This document shows positions 1 to 12,642 of a stretch of 64,000 bases of DNA, piece after piece (position 1 is the first letter of the stretch; each line of letters begins with the position of its first letter). A model generated the notes under the pieces. That model was not told the DNA's origin. It saw nothing but the letters and a program-made list of their open reading frames with translations, and made no database searches. This stretch comes from Oasisia sp. SBJ-2009. Lineage: Eukaryota > Annelida > Polychaeta > Sabellida > Siboglinidae. The stretch is taken from assembly GCA_964017155.1 (NCBI GenBank), contig OZ024854.1, positions 14,709,681 to 14,773,680 of the forward strand, written 5' to 3'. Made by a program: the position numbers and the translations under genes.

Positions 1-555
1 ATTTATTGTATCAACTAATTGTGATGTTATTTTCAAAGGGCAAAATACCCTTTAGAGGTGTAATATGTGTGTGATACACTGTAGGTTTAATGTGAAAATG
101 CAGAAACCACCTTAATTTTCTTTTGGTTATAAATTGTGGTTTATTCTTGTATTTCAAATTACCTTGATTGCCTCTTGCAGACTATCATGTGTCCTCTCTG
201 TGATCACTTTTAAGCCCTCTGCTACCCCTCATTCTTATTCATGGGTTGCAAAGTGGCATCTAGCAACAAAATAACATCACATTCATGGGTAATCTACAAT
301 ACATTTTATTAAAACTAGTTTGTTTTTATGCATGCGTTCATGGTGCACACAAGCAAATTTAGTTGAAATGTGCCCTTTTCACCACTGCAGGTGTCCTTTT
401 GATGCATTGTCCCCTAGTAAAATTGCTCTGTATGTATGCGGTTATTTATGCTAGTGCACCACCGAGGTTTGATGTGTTCTCTGATAAGATTGCTATGTAG
501 TCATTGTGCCCTTTAGCATGCTGGTATAATAGCAAGTTCAGTGTCCTACTTTTAG

Positions 556-623
556 GGAGAGCAGACGTGTTGTGAATGGATAAGACACATTGAAGACAGC
601 TTGAATAAAGTCCATGGTGTCAG
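556..623 (+). CDS. candidate orphan internal exon, function unknown
   Basis: A 68-nt segment follows a pyrimidine-containing acceptor (ctacttttag) and ends at a reasonable donor (gttagt). Read in phase 0 it is open and encodes 22 residues beginning GEQTCCEWIRHIEDSLNK, with 2 nt left over (phase 2 out); the other two frames have stops. I do not recognise the peptide. No partner exon in a matching phase was found nearby, so this could be an exon of a gene lying mostly left of the window, or a chance open segment. RNA evidence is absent. Confidence 0.3.
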
Positions 624-977
624 GTTAGTGACATTTATGTTAACATTTCATGTTTGTAACATGCGTTCAGTTTTATTCATCATTATGCAAGCTTATCCAG
701 CATACTTGTGCACCACAGTCCAGAACATAGCATAGACGGGGGGGAAAAGAGGTCAGATTGGTTTACATATCAATGGTTATTTATATCTAGAGGTCTGCAT
801 GTGTCAAGAGTATACAGGACTTTATAATAGTATTAAGCTTCAGATTATTATAGCCATAATCAGAGTCAGCTCTAGGTAGGTCCTATTGCTGCTCACAATT
901 CAATGCCTGTTGTAAATCACTTCACTTTGCAAAACAGAATATGTAAAGTCACAATGTAGGACCAGCTGTCGCTAAAG

Positions 978-2125
978 CAGTGGCGTAGCCAGGGGGACCA
1001 TCCCCAATTACGGAAAATTTGGATGATGGGGAATGGAGGACTAATATTTGGCAATGACTGGATCCCTGATTCATAGAGTCACAGAGCTAGTATAGAGTGT
1101 ATAAGGATGTCAGTATAATACTGTCCTTCCCAGTTGCATGCTTTAAAAAATTCAAATAAATTTGTCATAATTCAAGTAGGTTTCAGTTAGTAATTCTCCA
1201 GTTTTGTCTCTGGCTGCAGCCCAATATGTAATAAAGCCACGAACATGTCATCATTCTCAATGTGCACGATGGCTAATGGCTATTAAGTATTCAAAATAAT
1301 AGTTGCCGGCCGGTTACTAGACTAAGGTCAAGTAGCATTTTGTTGTTGTTCCTTTCTTTGCATCAGTGTCGACCGGGATGAATTGATCATGATTTCCGTT
1401 TCCGTTGTCTTTTTCCTTCCTCTCACTATGTTCTCTATTAGCAGTCTCACATTCCTTCTATCTCTTACTCTTTTTCTCCATTCTATCCCACTCTTTCTAG
1501 GTCACAATCCCCCATCGCAATTTCGGTCTTCCTCACCTCCAATTCCCCCACTTTCTGGACATCTACTCTCTTTGCCAGTTATTTATCTCTCATTTCTTCT
1601 TAAGATTTTCCTTCACTCCAACATCCACTCTCATTTCATCCATTGTTCTCATATCAACCCTCTTAATTCCCACGATTCTTCTTACCACGTTGTTTTTCTC
1701 AAACCCTGTTGTTTCTCTGCTAGTGCCATCGTCTCTAGTGCGTTCATGTATACTGGGGCGATACTCGAGCTGAGCACATTTCCTTAAGTTTACGTGATAT
1801 ATGTGTCTATCTCCCATCACCCCTTCAACTTTCCTCCATGCACTTGCCCCTGCCATAATCCTTATTGTAACTAAAGTAATTATTCTAGTCGATTTTGCTC
1901 TTGATAAATGACACTTCCTGCTGTGAATTTTTAAATTGTAATAAGCAGTAACGTTACATGTGATGATGTGAAGTTACTGGTTGAATGCCAATGCCACATC
2001 ATATATATTAAGGTAGGTATTAAGGTTTAATTATTGTTTCATCAGGGTAAGTGACTGTGTTGGTATTTGTCATGGTCTTTGTCTGTAAGTTTTGGAGAAG
2101 TAGTGCGAGGAATGTGGTGGCTGGC
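978..2125 (+). mobile_element. hAT-like non-autonomous DNA element, copy A
   Basis: Begins with CAGTGGCGTAGCCAGGGGG, a hAT-like terminus. The whole stretch to about 2125 matches, in inverted orientation, the segment at 33640-34508; shared landmarks include the text around 1250-1320 (caatgtgcac, tagttgcc, actagactaa) and around 2040 (catcagggtaagtgac). No transposase is visible. The 134-aa frame at 1383-1787 lies inside the repeat and is pyrimidine-rich noncoding-looking sequence. The left end is clear from the terminus. The right end is where similarity between the two copies fades, so it is approximate. Confidence 0.55.
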
Positions 2126-2339
2126 TATAGGTGAATATTATGTAGGGGTTATGTAGGGGATTTGGGTTCAAGTCTCTTTAATAATGTGTCGTTTCTCTCT
2201 TTCATATTTATTGACAATGCTCCAGTCAAAAAATGTCCTCCCAAATTAATCAAAATACATTTACAGAATGAAATAACTATGTGAGACTTTGCCTCTGAAA
2301 TAACCAACTCAATTATAATGGAGAAAGTAGACAAACACA

Positions 2340-4390
2340 GATTGTCTGATCCTAGTAATAAATTATAAAATAATTACTGAGGTACTTGGAATGGCAAACT
2401 GTAAACACATGCCATACAAATTAGTCAAGTTTAAGAAACATAAACATTCCCAATGGATAACAAATAGTATACTTAAATCTATAAAATACAGAGATAACCT
2501 ACATAATCAACTTAAACGTTTAAATCCAACCTCTATCGAACATTTTATTAAAACGTCAAATTAAAAAACATAATAGTATCATTAAAAGAAGTATTACAGC
2601 AGCTAAACTATCATTATGAACAACTGTTTAACATATAAAAATGACGCAAGGGAAACATGGAAAACTATTAACAAAATGTTACATACCGGGTAGGTCAATT
2701 AAAAAAGTCCATTACCTGAATATTTCAAGAACGGAGATAATAAAATAACTGATAATGTAGAAATTGCAAATTACTCTAGTTCATTTTTTTTACAAACATA
2801 GGTAAGGATCTTGCAAGCAACATTAAAGACGGTAGTAATAAAATTTATAGTTACTACTTAACAAGAAATTCTGAAATTCGATTCCAATTCCAAGAAATTC
2901 ATGAAGAGTCCGTATTCAAAATAATTGATAATTTTCCTGCTAAATCCAGTAGTGACTGCGATGGTATTACATTAAAACAGTTGAAATATTTAAAATATGT
3001 TCTTATAAAACCTCTAACTTTACTTATAAATCAAATATTAAATACTGGGATATTTCCAGATAAGATGAAAATTGCGAAAGTAATTCCTATCTTTAAAATG
3101 AAGATCAAACATCGTTTTATAATTAAAAAGATTAACCAAATTCATGTGAAACATTCAAATATATAATGTGTGCAGACAACACATCCTTGTTTACGACAAT
3201 TCAGTTGACTAACACATGTCCAACTAAAGATATCGAATATCATTTAAATTCAGATTGAAATAAGATAAATGAATGGCTGAAAATCAATACATTCTCATTA
3301 AACGTAAAGAAAAAACCAAGTATATAATACAGAAATTGGGAAATAAACAAGTGAATAATCTCCTCCTTAAAATAGACGAAACCGTAATAGAAAGAGTAAA
3401 AAAATGTAATCTTCTTGGGGTAACCTTGCAAGATAACCTAAGCTGGGATGTTCACATAAAAAATATTTCAAGTAAATTTTCCAAATTGATAGGCATATTA
3501 AATAAATTAAAATGATTCTTGCCACTAAATATAGAAGTTACTTTGTATAATTCATTAATGTTACTATACATAAAGTATGGCCTAATGGTATGGGGTTTTA
3601 CCTGTAACAGAATAACTAAATTACAGAAAAAAGCAATTAGAATAATATGTTTAACAAAATATAATGCACATACTGAGCCGTTGTTTAAGAAACGAAAGAT
3701 TCTTAATGTTACAGATATGCTGAAATTGCATGAATTAAAACTGTACTATATGTGCACACGACATTACCAGTATATTTGCAAAACTTACCATTTATATTAA
3801 ATAAAACAGTCCACACATTTAACACTCGGATACATGACAGTATTCATACAAATAGGGCTAAGCATGACTTTGCCAAGCGATGCATTAGACACGATATCCC
3901 TTTACTAATAAACAATGCTACGTTTAACATTAAAAACAAAATTACAACGCACAGTTTACGAGGATTTATTAGTTACTCAAAAGAAAATGTTCTACAAAAT
4001 TACAAAACACTGTGCTTTTTTACCAAACTGTTATATATGTGGACATTCATAACAATCAATGTACTCATTTACAGTGTTTCATTTTGTATACCTCCGTAAA
4101 TGTACATTTACTAAGTAGTGTTATTTAACTATGAGATTGTAATCATTTGCTAATTTCCAAGTGATCTTAATGTACTAATTGTGTTGTTTATTTGTTGAGA
4201 GTTGTGACACTTCTTACCAGAAATGACATTCTAGTGTTGCTGTATTATGCACATGTGTTTATTTGGAAGTGCTTAAAATAGCCAACTATATTTAATTGTG
4301 ATGTAATTAATGGGGTGGCTGCCACGAGAGCGACCAAAATGGTCTTAGTGACAGTCTCCTCGACCCCTGGTTATTTTACCTACAGCAACA
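2340..4390 (+). pseudogene. degraded L2/Crack-like LINE, reverse transcriptase part
   Basis: Broken pieces of a non-LTR retrotransposon ORF2 lie in order on the + strand. The pre-RT region contains EYFKNGDNKITDN. RT entry follows (KYVLIKPLTLLINQ, FPDKMKIAKVIPIFK). The post-RT C-terminal region includes CNLLGVTLQDNLSW, YNSLMLLYIKYGLMVWG and KLQKKAIRIICLTKYNAHTE. Many stops and frameshifts interrupt it, and the segment around the catalytic FADD is deleted. About 4300-4390 looks like its 3' UTR (gtggctgccacgag, cctcgacccc), which is echoed in inverted orientation near 46.5 kb. A second copy of the same family occupies 46500-49530 on the - strand. Confidence 0.75.
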
Positions 4391-4449
4391 ATTCATAATC
4401 ACTGAAAATTACATTTCTGTTATTTCTTACGCAATTACTTGGCAGTTTG

Positions 4450-5297
4450 CTGCACAGCGGTACTGTGGACTTGCTGCTGCAACAGGCAATCTAATACTAG
4501 GACTAATTAGAAGGAACATCACATATACAGATAAAACTTTAATCATACCATTATACAAGGCAATAGTTAGGCCACACTTGGAATATTGCATTCAGGCATG
4601 GAGGCCATATCATAAGAAAGACATTGATAAATTTGAAAGAGTCCAAAGGAGAGCAACTAAACTCATTCCAGAACTTAAACATTTATGCTATGAAAGACGC
4701 CTGTTAGAATGTAGATTGACAACATTAGAAACTAGAAGATTAAGAGGAGACCTAATAGAAGTTTTTAAGATATTGAATGGATATGAAGATATTGATAGCA
4801 ACATTTTTTTCAAACTAAAAGAAGATAGTGTGATAAGGCAGCGTTAGTCAAGCCATACTGTAGGTTAGATAAAAGAAAATTCTCCTTCTCCCAGAGAACA
4901 ATAAATGATTGGAATCATTTAAGTCATGATTGTGTAAATGCCAGCAGTGTAAATATGTTTAAAAATAAAATTGATAATTATCTGACAAGGGCGGTTCCTA
5001 GGTTGAACACTTAAATGTTTTAGAAAGTATTTTAATAATGATTAAACTATTTATTCATATATTTATTTAAATTAATTTATTATTATAACAAATTGTGTTA
5101 TTGTAGGACAATTTATGTATTTATTTATTTTACTTGTATATTTTTAGAGACAACGTATTTTAATTAGTAGCATTTTAGTGCATTTTATAATATTGTATAT
5201 TTATTATTTTAAGTGAACACTCGATAAACCATAGGCTTCCTTGTTCACATGCCGTCTGGAGCTTGGTTCTGGGCGGCAACTTTGTTAAACCTAATGT
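4450..5297 (+). pseudogene. CR1 LINE 3' fragment
   Basis: This is the C-terminal end of a CR1-type ORF2: YCIQAWRPYHKKDIDKFERV, then RRATKL, TTLETRRLRGD and FKILNGYEDID. The 3' UTR (cgataaaccataggcttcct, ttgttcacatgcc, ggcggcaactttgttaaa) is shared with the CR1 copies ending at about 33510 and 57165. Frameshifts after about 4847 break the tail. It is 5'-truncated, as is common for LINE insertions. Confidence 0.85.
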
Positions 5298-5555
5298 AAT
5301 ATTATTGTTGTATATAGCTGTTAGAGAGGTGAGTCCACTACCGACAATTTTAGAAGCTGTTTTCACCACTCTGTCAAGCCTGCTTCTCTGGCGCTGGCTG
5401 ATGCCGCCGAACCATACACATATTGAGAATGCAAGAATAATCCCAATAGCAGAACGATAGATCTGAACAAGAATCTCTCTTCTCAGCCCAAACTTCTTTA
5501 GTTGGCGCAGGAAGGACAGCCTTTGTTGAGCCTTTTTGACGACAGCATCTATATT

Positions 5556-7192
5556 TATTTTAGTATGATTTACTTACTTTGGAGCATTATTGTCGAAGCG
5601 AGTACGACGTTTCGACCCGTCGTCTACGGGCCTTGATCACGTACTGGTGTCACGTGTGTTGCCTCAGATTTCGGCGGGATGACTTGATTGTAGATGGCAG
5701 GCAGATGGTATCCCTGATCTCTGTTCATGGTAGGGGCTCTCTGTCTGATGTATATGGCCTCCTTCACTTTTCTCTTGTGCCAGTTGGATTCACGGGTCAG
5801 CACCTTAGTGTTCTTTATGGACACTGAGTGTCCTGTGGCCCGGCAATGATCTCCTACCCTTGGCAAAAAAACTTTAAATTTTCTATAGAATATATTCTAT
5901 AGGATTTTTGCTTATAGTTTTCTATAGGATTTTTGCCAATAGTTTTCTATAGAAAAATCTATGGAATTCTTTAGAAAACTTTAGGCCACACAAAATCTAT
6001 AGAAAATTCTGTAGAATTCTATAGAATTCTGTAGAATTCTATAGAATTCTGTAGAATTCTATAGAAAACTTTAGGCCACACAAAATCTATAGAAAATTCT
6101 GTAGAATTCTGTAGAAAACTGCAAAATTCTATGGAATTCTATGGAATTCTATAGAATTCTATAGAATTCTATAGAAATCTATAGAAAATCTATAGTTTTC
6201 TATAGAATTTTTTGCCAAGGGTACTCCTGTTGGTTTATCCAGGTTAGTGTGTTCTTTGAATCTCTGGCTGAGTGTTCTCTTAGTTTCACCTATGTATGTG
6301 TGGCTGCTGTTGATGTCACACGTGATGTTGTAGATGGTTCCACATTGGTGTTCTTTGGGTGTTTTGTCTTTGGGGTGTACTATCATCGAGCGGAGGGTGT
6401 TCGCCGGCTTGTGGTACATTTGTATGTTGTGTGACTTATAAATCCGGCCAAGCTGTTCTGATAGTCCTGCCACGTATGGTAGTCCTAACATAGATCTTCG
6501 TGGGTTGTTGTTCGTGTTAGGAGGTCTTTTTGCACTGGATGGTGGAGGTGCAAGCTCCCACTCTGGGTATCCGTTGGCTCTCAGGGCGTTGTGGACATGT
6601 GCCAGTTCCGATTTCCTGTCTTCAGCTGTGGTGACATACTGCTGTGCCCTGTTGGTGAGGGTGCGTACCACTGATCGTTTGTGGGTTAGAGGGTGAAGTG
6701 ATTTGAAGTTGAGGTACTGGTCCGTGTGCGTCGGCTTCCGGTAGATGGTTATCTTCGTGGATCCATCATCCAGAATATGGGTGCATAGATCCAGGAAGGG
6801 AAGCTTGCTGTCCTTCTCAGGTTCGATGGTGAATTTGATGTGTGGATCAATGCTGTTTATGTGTTCAGTGAACTCTTCCACATCGTATTCGTGGAGTACG
6901 GTGAATGTGTCGTCCACGTATCGTAGCCACAGTGATGGGGGTGCGGTGCTGTAGAGATGGCTACTTTCTCAAATTGTTCCATGTAGCAGTTAGAGATCAG
7001 GGATGCCATCTGCCTGCCATCTACAATCAAGTCATCCCGCCGAAATCTGAGGCAACACACGTGACACCAGTACGTGATCAAGGCCCATAGACGACGGGTC
7101 GAAACGTCGTACTCGCTTCGACAATAATGCTCCAAAGTAAGTAAATCATACTAAAATAAACCATTATTGGAGCCATGAACAATATATTTACT
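5556..7192 (-). mobile_element. Penelope-like element, 5'-truncated, GIY-YIG type
   Basis: The element inserted into the Rex1/L2-like LINE with a 12-bp target duplication, AGCATCTATATT, at 5544-5555 and 7193-7204. About 165 bp at each end are inverted repeats (5556-5720 and 6988-7160, motif gtcgaagcgagtacgacg), as in the pLTRs of Penelope-like elements. The - strand encodes the last part of the RT, with the catalytic YVDD at 6909-6920, a linker, and a GIY-YIG nuclease (GTIYNITC, then YIGETKR at about 6282-6341). The nuclease continues beyond a nested MITE as GDHCRATGHS and KRKVKEAIYI. The N-terminal RT is missing and one frameshift precedes YVDD, so the copy is inactive. Confidence 0.85.
5857..6221. 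mobile_element. 365-bp palindromic MITE nested in the Penelope-like element
   Basis: The ends are perfect inverted repeats, CCCTTGGCAAAAAA (left) and TTTTTTGCCAAGGG (right), flanked by TA on both sides, as expected for a Tc1/mariner-type insertion. Joining the flanks at a single TA restores an unbroken GIY-YIG reading frame across PTG/V/GDHC, so the insertion is precise. The interior is made of overlapping short palindromes (ctatagaattc, gtagaattct). It has no coding capacity. Confidence 0.85.
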
Positions 7193-8639
7193 AGCATCTA
7201 TATTATTTTCTCAACCCAAGTCACTAGATATTATCATGCCTAGAGATTTGAAACAGTCCACCCTTTCGATAGAGTCACCATTGATAATGATGGGAGCAAG
7301 TGAGATTTTCCTCTTTCTAAAATCTACTATCATCTCTCGAGTTTTGGACGCATTCAATTGAAGGTTGTTATTATCACATCACACCACAACACCAGCCTCT
7401 TCACTTCATGGCGGTATTCGGACTCATCTGAGTTCATCACCAACCCTTCTAATGTACGTGGTGTCATCTGCGAACTTTAAAAGTTGTATGGAGGAGTGAT
7501 GAGAAACAGAGTCATTTGTAAACAGGGAGTATAGCAGCAGGGAAAGGACACATTCCTGAGGAGTCCCAGTGTTCAAGATAATACTGCTGGAGACAATACC
7601 GTTCATTTTAACAACTCGTGATCGCTGTAATAAAAAATAGAGAAGCCAATAACACATTGATGAGTGTAGTGACAGCAGCTGAAGTTTGTCGAACAGTTTC
7701 TGAAAGGATGGCCATGTTGAAGGCGGAACTGTAATCTACGAACAGGATTCGTGCATATCTGTTCGGAGACTCCAAGTGCTGCATCACAAAATGCAGGGCC
7801 AATGCAAGAGCCACATCAGTGCATCGGTTTTCCCTGTAGGCGAATTGCAATGGATCCATCCTGGAGTTGGTGACAGACTTCAGATATGTAAGGACCAGTC
7901 GCTCCAACACCTTCATCACCACTGACGTCAAAGTCACGGGGCGGAAGTCATTCAACCCTTTCACTTTTGGCTTCTTCGGTGCCGGAATTATGGTTGCTGC
8001 CTTAAAGCAGTGTGCGCACAGAACAGTGTGCACATTGAGAGAGGCGTTGAATATGTCAGTGAATACAGGTGCTAATTCATTAGCGCAGTGTTTCAACGTG
8101 GATGTGGAAACGTTGTCAGGACCAGCTGCTTTCCTGCTGCTGTGTTGCTTGGATAGCTTTCTTACCTCGTGCTCTTGAACAGTGAAGGGAGGAGGGAGTG
8201 ACACAGCAGGGTCAGGGAGGCTGACCGATACAGGAGTCAAATTCTGACAATTGAAGCAGGCGTAGAAATTATTAAAGTTGTCAGGTGTTGGTGGGTCAAA
8301 GCCAGGGATGGAATGCTTTTGCTTGTAGCCATAACAGTAATGCAAGAATTACCGCATTTGAGTCCGGGTTTGAGTTTTCCACGGTGGTGATCTGATCAGT
8401 GAGTGCGCCGATCGCAGCGGTGGCGTTGGCTTGGGGTGGGATGTACACACCCACCACGACAACGGAGGTAAACTCTCATTTTATGATAAGAGTCTGCAGT
8501 TCAGGGGAGCAAGTTGTAAACAAAATTGATGAGTCATTGCACCTTTGCTGATTTATCATGAAACACACTCCCCCACTTTTCGATTTGCCTGATAGTTCTG
8601 GCGAGCGGTCGGCTCTGTGGCTCACATCATCATCACCCT

Positions 8640-9010
8640 GGGCCGACCATATATATGTCCAAGCCCAACAATAAACGTCTGGTCTCCAACAGCCTGTTCA
8701 TGCATACTAGCGTGACACACATATATGGGTGTGGAATTAACATCATCACCCTTGGCCGACCACAAAGCACAATTAATGCGATATGTATTAAATTAGTTTT
8801 GCATACGTTCATATCTGTAAAGGATATACAACATTATATTTACTGCCAAACCCTTGCTGCATAACGACATGGCCTATCTTGGGCCGATCTCGGTCTGATG
8901 TCGGCTGCATAGGTGTTTATATACTGCCAGTATCGCCAACATCGGACCGATATCGACCCGACATCGGCTGTATAGGTGCGTACGGCCAGTATAGCCAACA
9001 TCGGACCGGT
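8640..9010. repeat. short degenerate tandem repeats with ggccgac / catcggaccgatatcg motifs
   Basis: Two repeat types lie side by side. The motif catcatcaccctgggccgac occurs near 8626-8646 and again near 8732-8762. A unit of about 60-70 bp built on gccaacatcggaccg, atatcg and gacatcggctg occurs at about 8880-9010, with a further echo at 9225-9260. No coding sense is visible. The frames here are short and lack recognisable domains. Confidence 0.5.
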
Positions 9011-10800
9011 ATCGGCCTGACATAGGATATGTTCTTCATGTGTTCTTTATCTAATAGTATGATAATAACTATAACTCGGATGGAAAGCACATGTTTAATA
9101 GGCGCGCACACACAAGGCGGGTTCTACACAAAACACGAAATCGGCTTTCAGTCCCAGAGTCTCAAAGTAACAACCTGCCATTGGTACATGAAACACAACG
9201 ATCAACAGGATAGATAGTCCCGAGATTGCCGAGATGCTGCTGATATCAGGCCGATATAGGTGGCTATCTGGGATGTGAACATTAACTCCATGGCATATAT
9301 ATCTTGATCAAACCCTATACCGGCAACAAGGTAGGCAATAGGGAAAACCTGAAAGTAATAATGTAGTATGTTCATTTTGTAGGCGCATCTTAATCAATCC
9401 AAGAGAGTCAATATATGTATCACCTATTACATAAGCAGGAAAACACAAACCAAACAAACTCCATGGCATGACACAGCAAAAACAGCTGTTGATTTGATGA
9501 TTCCCTGTCTATGGAGTGAGTTTGCCAACAATGTTGGGTGAAGAGTATTTAATAACAGCTCAACGCAGACTGTGAGGGTGGAATTGAATGGTGCGTGCAT
9601 ACCGGGGCCGGCTGCATAAATTCTCCCTTTCAACAATGTAGTAATTGTATCCTACAACACGGTCATTAAAGTCTCCTGGACATTGATACGAAGTACCAGA
9701 CAGTCTGCAATCTGTGGAGAACATCCAAAATGACCACCTGTTTGACATGATAATGGAATACACCACTGTACCAAGATATGCGCAGCAGCCAATACTCGCT
9801 CTAAAGGATGTTCAATGAGGTAACCTGATGACAAATCATTCGTCCCAATGTCAAGGAAGGGCCTATATGCGGCCAACCAAACGCGTCTTATAATCCAAGT
9901 GGGCAGTTGTCATTCCTTCCTGCCCTAAAAAGGAGATGACATGACCATCGTAACACACTCCAAAATTGTGGGTGTCCTGCCGGTTCATAAACAACTGCAA
10001 TCTCTGAACAAAACGGTGTCCATAAAACACTACATTAACAGGGTAACACGCAGACGTTCATGCTGACTAACCAGACATAATAAATTAAAGCAAAACATTA
10101 TAATGTACGTGTTGCATATAAAGATGTCTAATCGGGGCTAAATAATAATATTGCCTAAACGTAATGAGTTGGGCCCCCTTTGGACAAACTTAGGTTTCGA
10201 AGAATGTTGTCATAGACGAATGAAAACAAACGACAAAACAAACAATCGCCAGGTGGCAATACGTGTAAACATTTCGTAGTAGATCCGCTAGATGAATCAA
10301 AGGAATCGCTGAGGAATTTAGGCGTAGCGGTAGTCGTAAAGAACGGTCTTCGACTATAGCGCAAATTAATTAAGCAAACTGTGACTGTGATTATGGCAGC
10401 TGGTCACTGATAATTGAGTTATTATGCCAGCTCATTTTAGACGATTATAGTTGCTGCACATCACATCATCAGTTACTTTAGTTCAGTTATGGAAAAGTGA
10501 TCAATATTTTACGTTGACCAACTCCTAAGTACATACGAAACAACTACGTCTAGTTTTAGCAAAATAGCTAAGAATACTTGTTTTCACCACGTGTACAATG
10601 TAAACACAAGCAGAACCGCATGAAAACATTGTCACGTTTACCGACTTCCGTGTAAACAGAGCTACCAAGCAGCGATTGGCTGAACTGATTGGTCACGTTG
10701 TACCTTCTTTGAACAATGTTGCTACAATGATCAGAAGAGGGCAGCACTATTCGTGTCTAGTTTTATCTACCAGACAAATCAAAATAAAAGATAAAGAATG
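9011..10800. other. no gene recognised; weak broken frames on the - strand
   Basis: Overlapping - strand frames between 9427 and 9876 (for example GGHFGCSPQIADCLVL) look like one frame broken by a shift, but I recognise no domain, splice signal or homologue. Possibly an old transposon relic. The rest is unstructured AT-rich sequence. Confidence 0.3.
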
Positions 10801-10824
10801 TCGTGTCTACCTAGCCTCGGTTAC

Positions 10825-11340
10825 CCAGACTCCGTGAGGTGGCAGCACTTTTAGGCCCCCTCAACTACGCCTGGGACAGTATATATTCTTAAGTTTCTAC
10901 ATCCGGGCAGCCTTACCCCAGAATAGGGTAGAGACGCTGATTGGCTCTCAGGCCAACTATGAAATAAAAATTTAAATAACGATATAGTTTTACAAGATAA
11001 TAACATCATTTGAAAAGTATTCACCATTGAACTTATAGTAACACAACAGTAAGTAAAAATTCAAATTTACCGTTGTTTATAAAATAAGAATTACGGCAGG
11101 ATTAACCAGTATCCGTGAGGTGGCAGCATTGTCTAGCCCGACACGGATAGCATACAAATTAAATAAGGAAACCTTTTGATTAAATAATGCTGTATTATAA
11201 AAACTATTAAAAATTAAACTTATATTAACCCAAAATAAATAGAAATACAAATTTTCAGTTGTTTATAAAAAAAAATATTACGGCAGTGTCCGTGAGGTGG
11301 CATCATTTTATAGATCACGCGGATACCAAACAAAAGCCGG
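10825..11340. repeat. tandem repeat, unit about 175-180 bp
   Basis: Three successive units share the core tccgtgaggtggcagca (about 10831, 11111 and 11287). The last two also share the flanking text ttaaacttatattaac, aaattcaaattt, cagttgtttataaa and attacggca. The units differ by substitutions and small indels, so the array is old. No coding capacity. Confidence 0.65.
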
Positions 11341-12640
11341 CAAATGTCACCAGACTGTCTTCTCGGCGTAGTTCCGCAGCCGACCGACAGTCGGTTAAGC
11401 GAGAATATAGTGTCTACCCAGTTATGCAACAATGCAACTATTTCGTCATTGTTGTTAGACGACGATATCTGCATGCATAGGCGTCGGAACCGGGGTTTGA
11501 TGGCGCATAGCCTGCATGTGTAACTCAACCAAACGTTGGCATAACATCTTCAACAGGGAGAAGCTGCAACGATGGTGGTGTGTAGGAGCGAACGTTATTC
11601 AGCAGCATCCCCCAGGGCAGAGCCCATGGAAGTCCGTTTCAACCCCCAGTATTAAGTTCGTTCATATGTCGGTTATATATTTGTCTGATGCATGGTTGAT
11701 ATGTCGGGGCTGCGTTGATGAGGTACCAAGACACTCTTTAAACATCCATCCAATCTCCATAGTTCACTCTCTCCCCTGATATTATGTCTCCGTTTACCAA
11801 CATATCCGCGTCACTCACCCATTCTCCCCGCCTTCCTGTTTCCCCGTTCCCAGGTTACACGTATCCCCATCTTGGTGTCCAATCATTCCCTGTGTCCATC
11901 TTTCTCTATGTGTGTGTTTTGTGAGTATGCGTCTCTCACGCCTTTTGCCGCTTGGCCTTGCTGTGAACCGTATCGGTGGTATTGATGTATAATGTGTATT
12001 AATAACGGAGGCCTATTAATAAACTGACTACAGCCTTTGTGTATATATACATATATGCGGATTTTTCGAAAGAAATCATTCACAATGACAGTGTGAACGC
12101 CAGACAGTCAGTGACAGTGTTTCGAGGTAGCGCAATAATAGTCGTGCGTTCTAGAATCTAGATGTTTACGCAGTTTATATTTTATAAAGGAATATACTAG
12201 GTACTTTTGCAGTTTAGGCCCGCACCTCGAAAAAAAACCATCACAATGTTCACCTACGATGACCAAATTTCGCATGGTGTATCTACTACACCTGTGCTAC
12301 GCGTACGCACTTGTCACGTGATAAAAAAATAATAATTAATGCCTGAAATCGATCAAAATGTGTAAGTAAATAACGCGCATTCCTCCTCGAGTCACTATTG
12401 CCACAGTGAACTCCACCAGGTGGCGCCACCATATCTTGCTGTTGTTAAACCGTGGGGTCAGACCACATTAAAAAAATATCGTCATCAGATGTAGATAAGA
12501 GCACATAGTTATGAACTATGAACATAGTTACGAATCAGATCTGTAATCATGCTTTAGATAAGTTATTTTACGGAAATATATTTACTAAAATAGACAACAA
12601 TTTCCATAGAACATGGTAACAATATTCACTGTTGCAACCG
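11341..12640. other. no gene recognised
   Basis: Several short open frames overlap here, but none has a recognisable domain or convincing splice signals. I see no repeats beyond short AT-rich tracts. Confidence 0.4.
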
Positions 12641-12642
12641 TA

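Larger units (their letters stand above)
5298..8625 (-). pseudogene. Rex1/L2-like LINE, split by a Penelope-like insertion
   Basis: Read on the - strand, it starts with the end of the endonuclease region (RADRSPELSGKS, VVVVGVYIPPQANA, about 8620-8350). It continues into reverse transcriptase at 8345-7608 (HSSRKAAGPDNVS, NDFRPVTLTSVVMKVLERLV, ARILFVDYSSAFN). Then come the VVKMNG block, LNTGTPQECVLS and the catalytic LLKFADDTTYI at about 7657-7424. The C-terminal part resumes after a 1.6-kb insertion at 5540-5300 (FLRQLKKFGLRREI, RLDRVVKTASKIVG). Frameshifts and deletions make it a dead copy. Clade assignment rests on remembered motif style and is tentative. Confidence 0.75.

Noticed and set aside
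1383..1856. 134-aa + and 88-aa - overlapping frames
   Set aside because: They lie inside the hAT-like repeat, have no domain, and the + frame is low-complexity Ser/Leu/Phe from a pyrimidine-rich strand.
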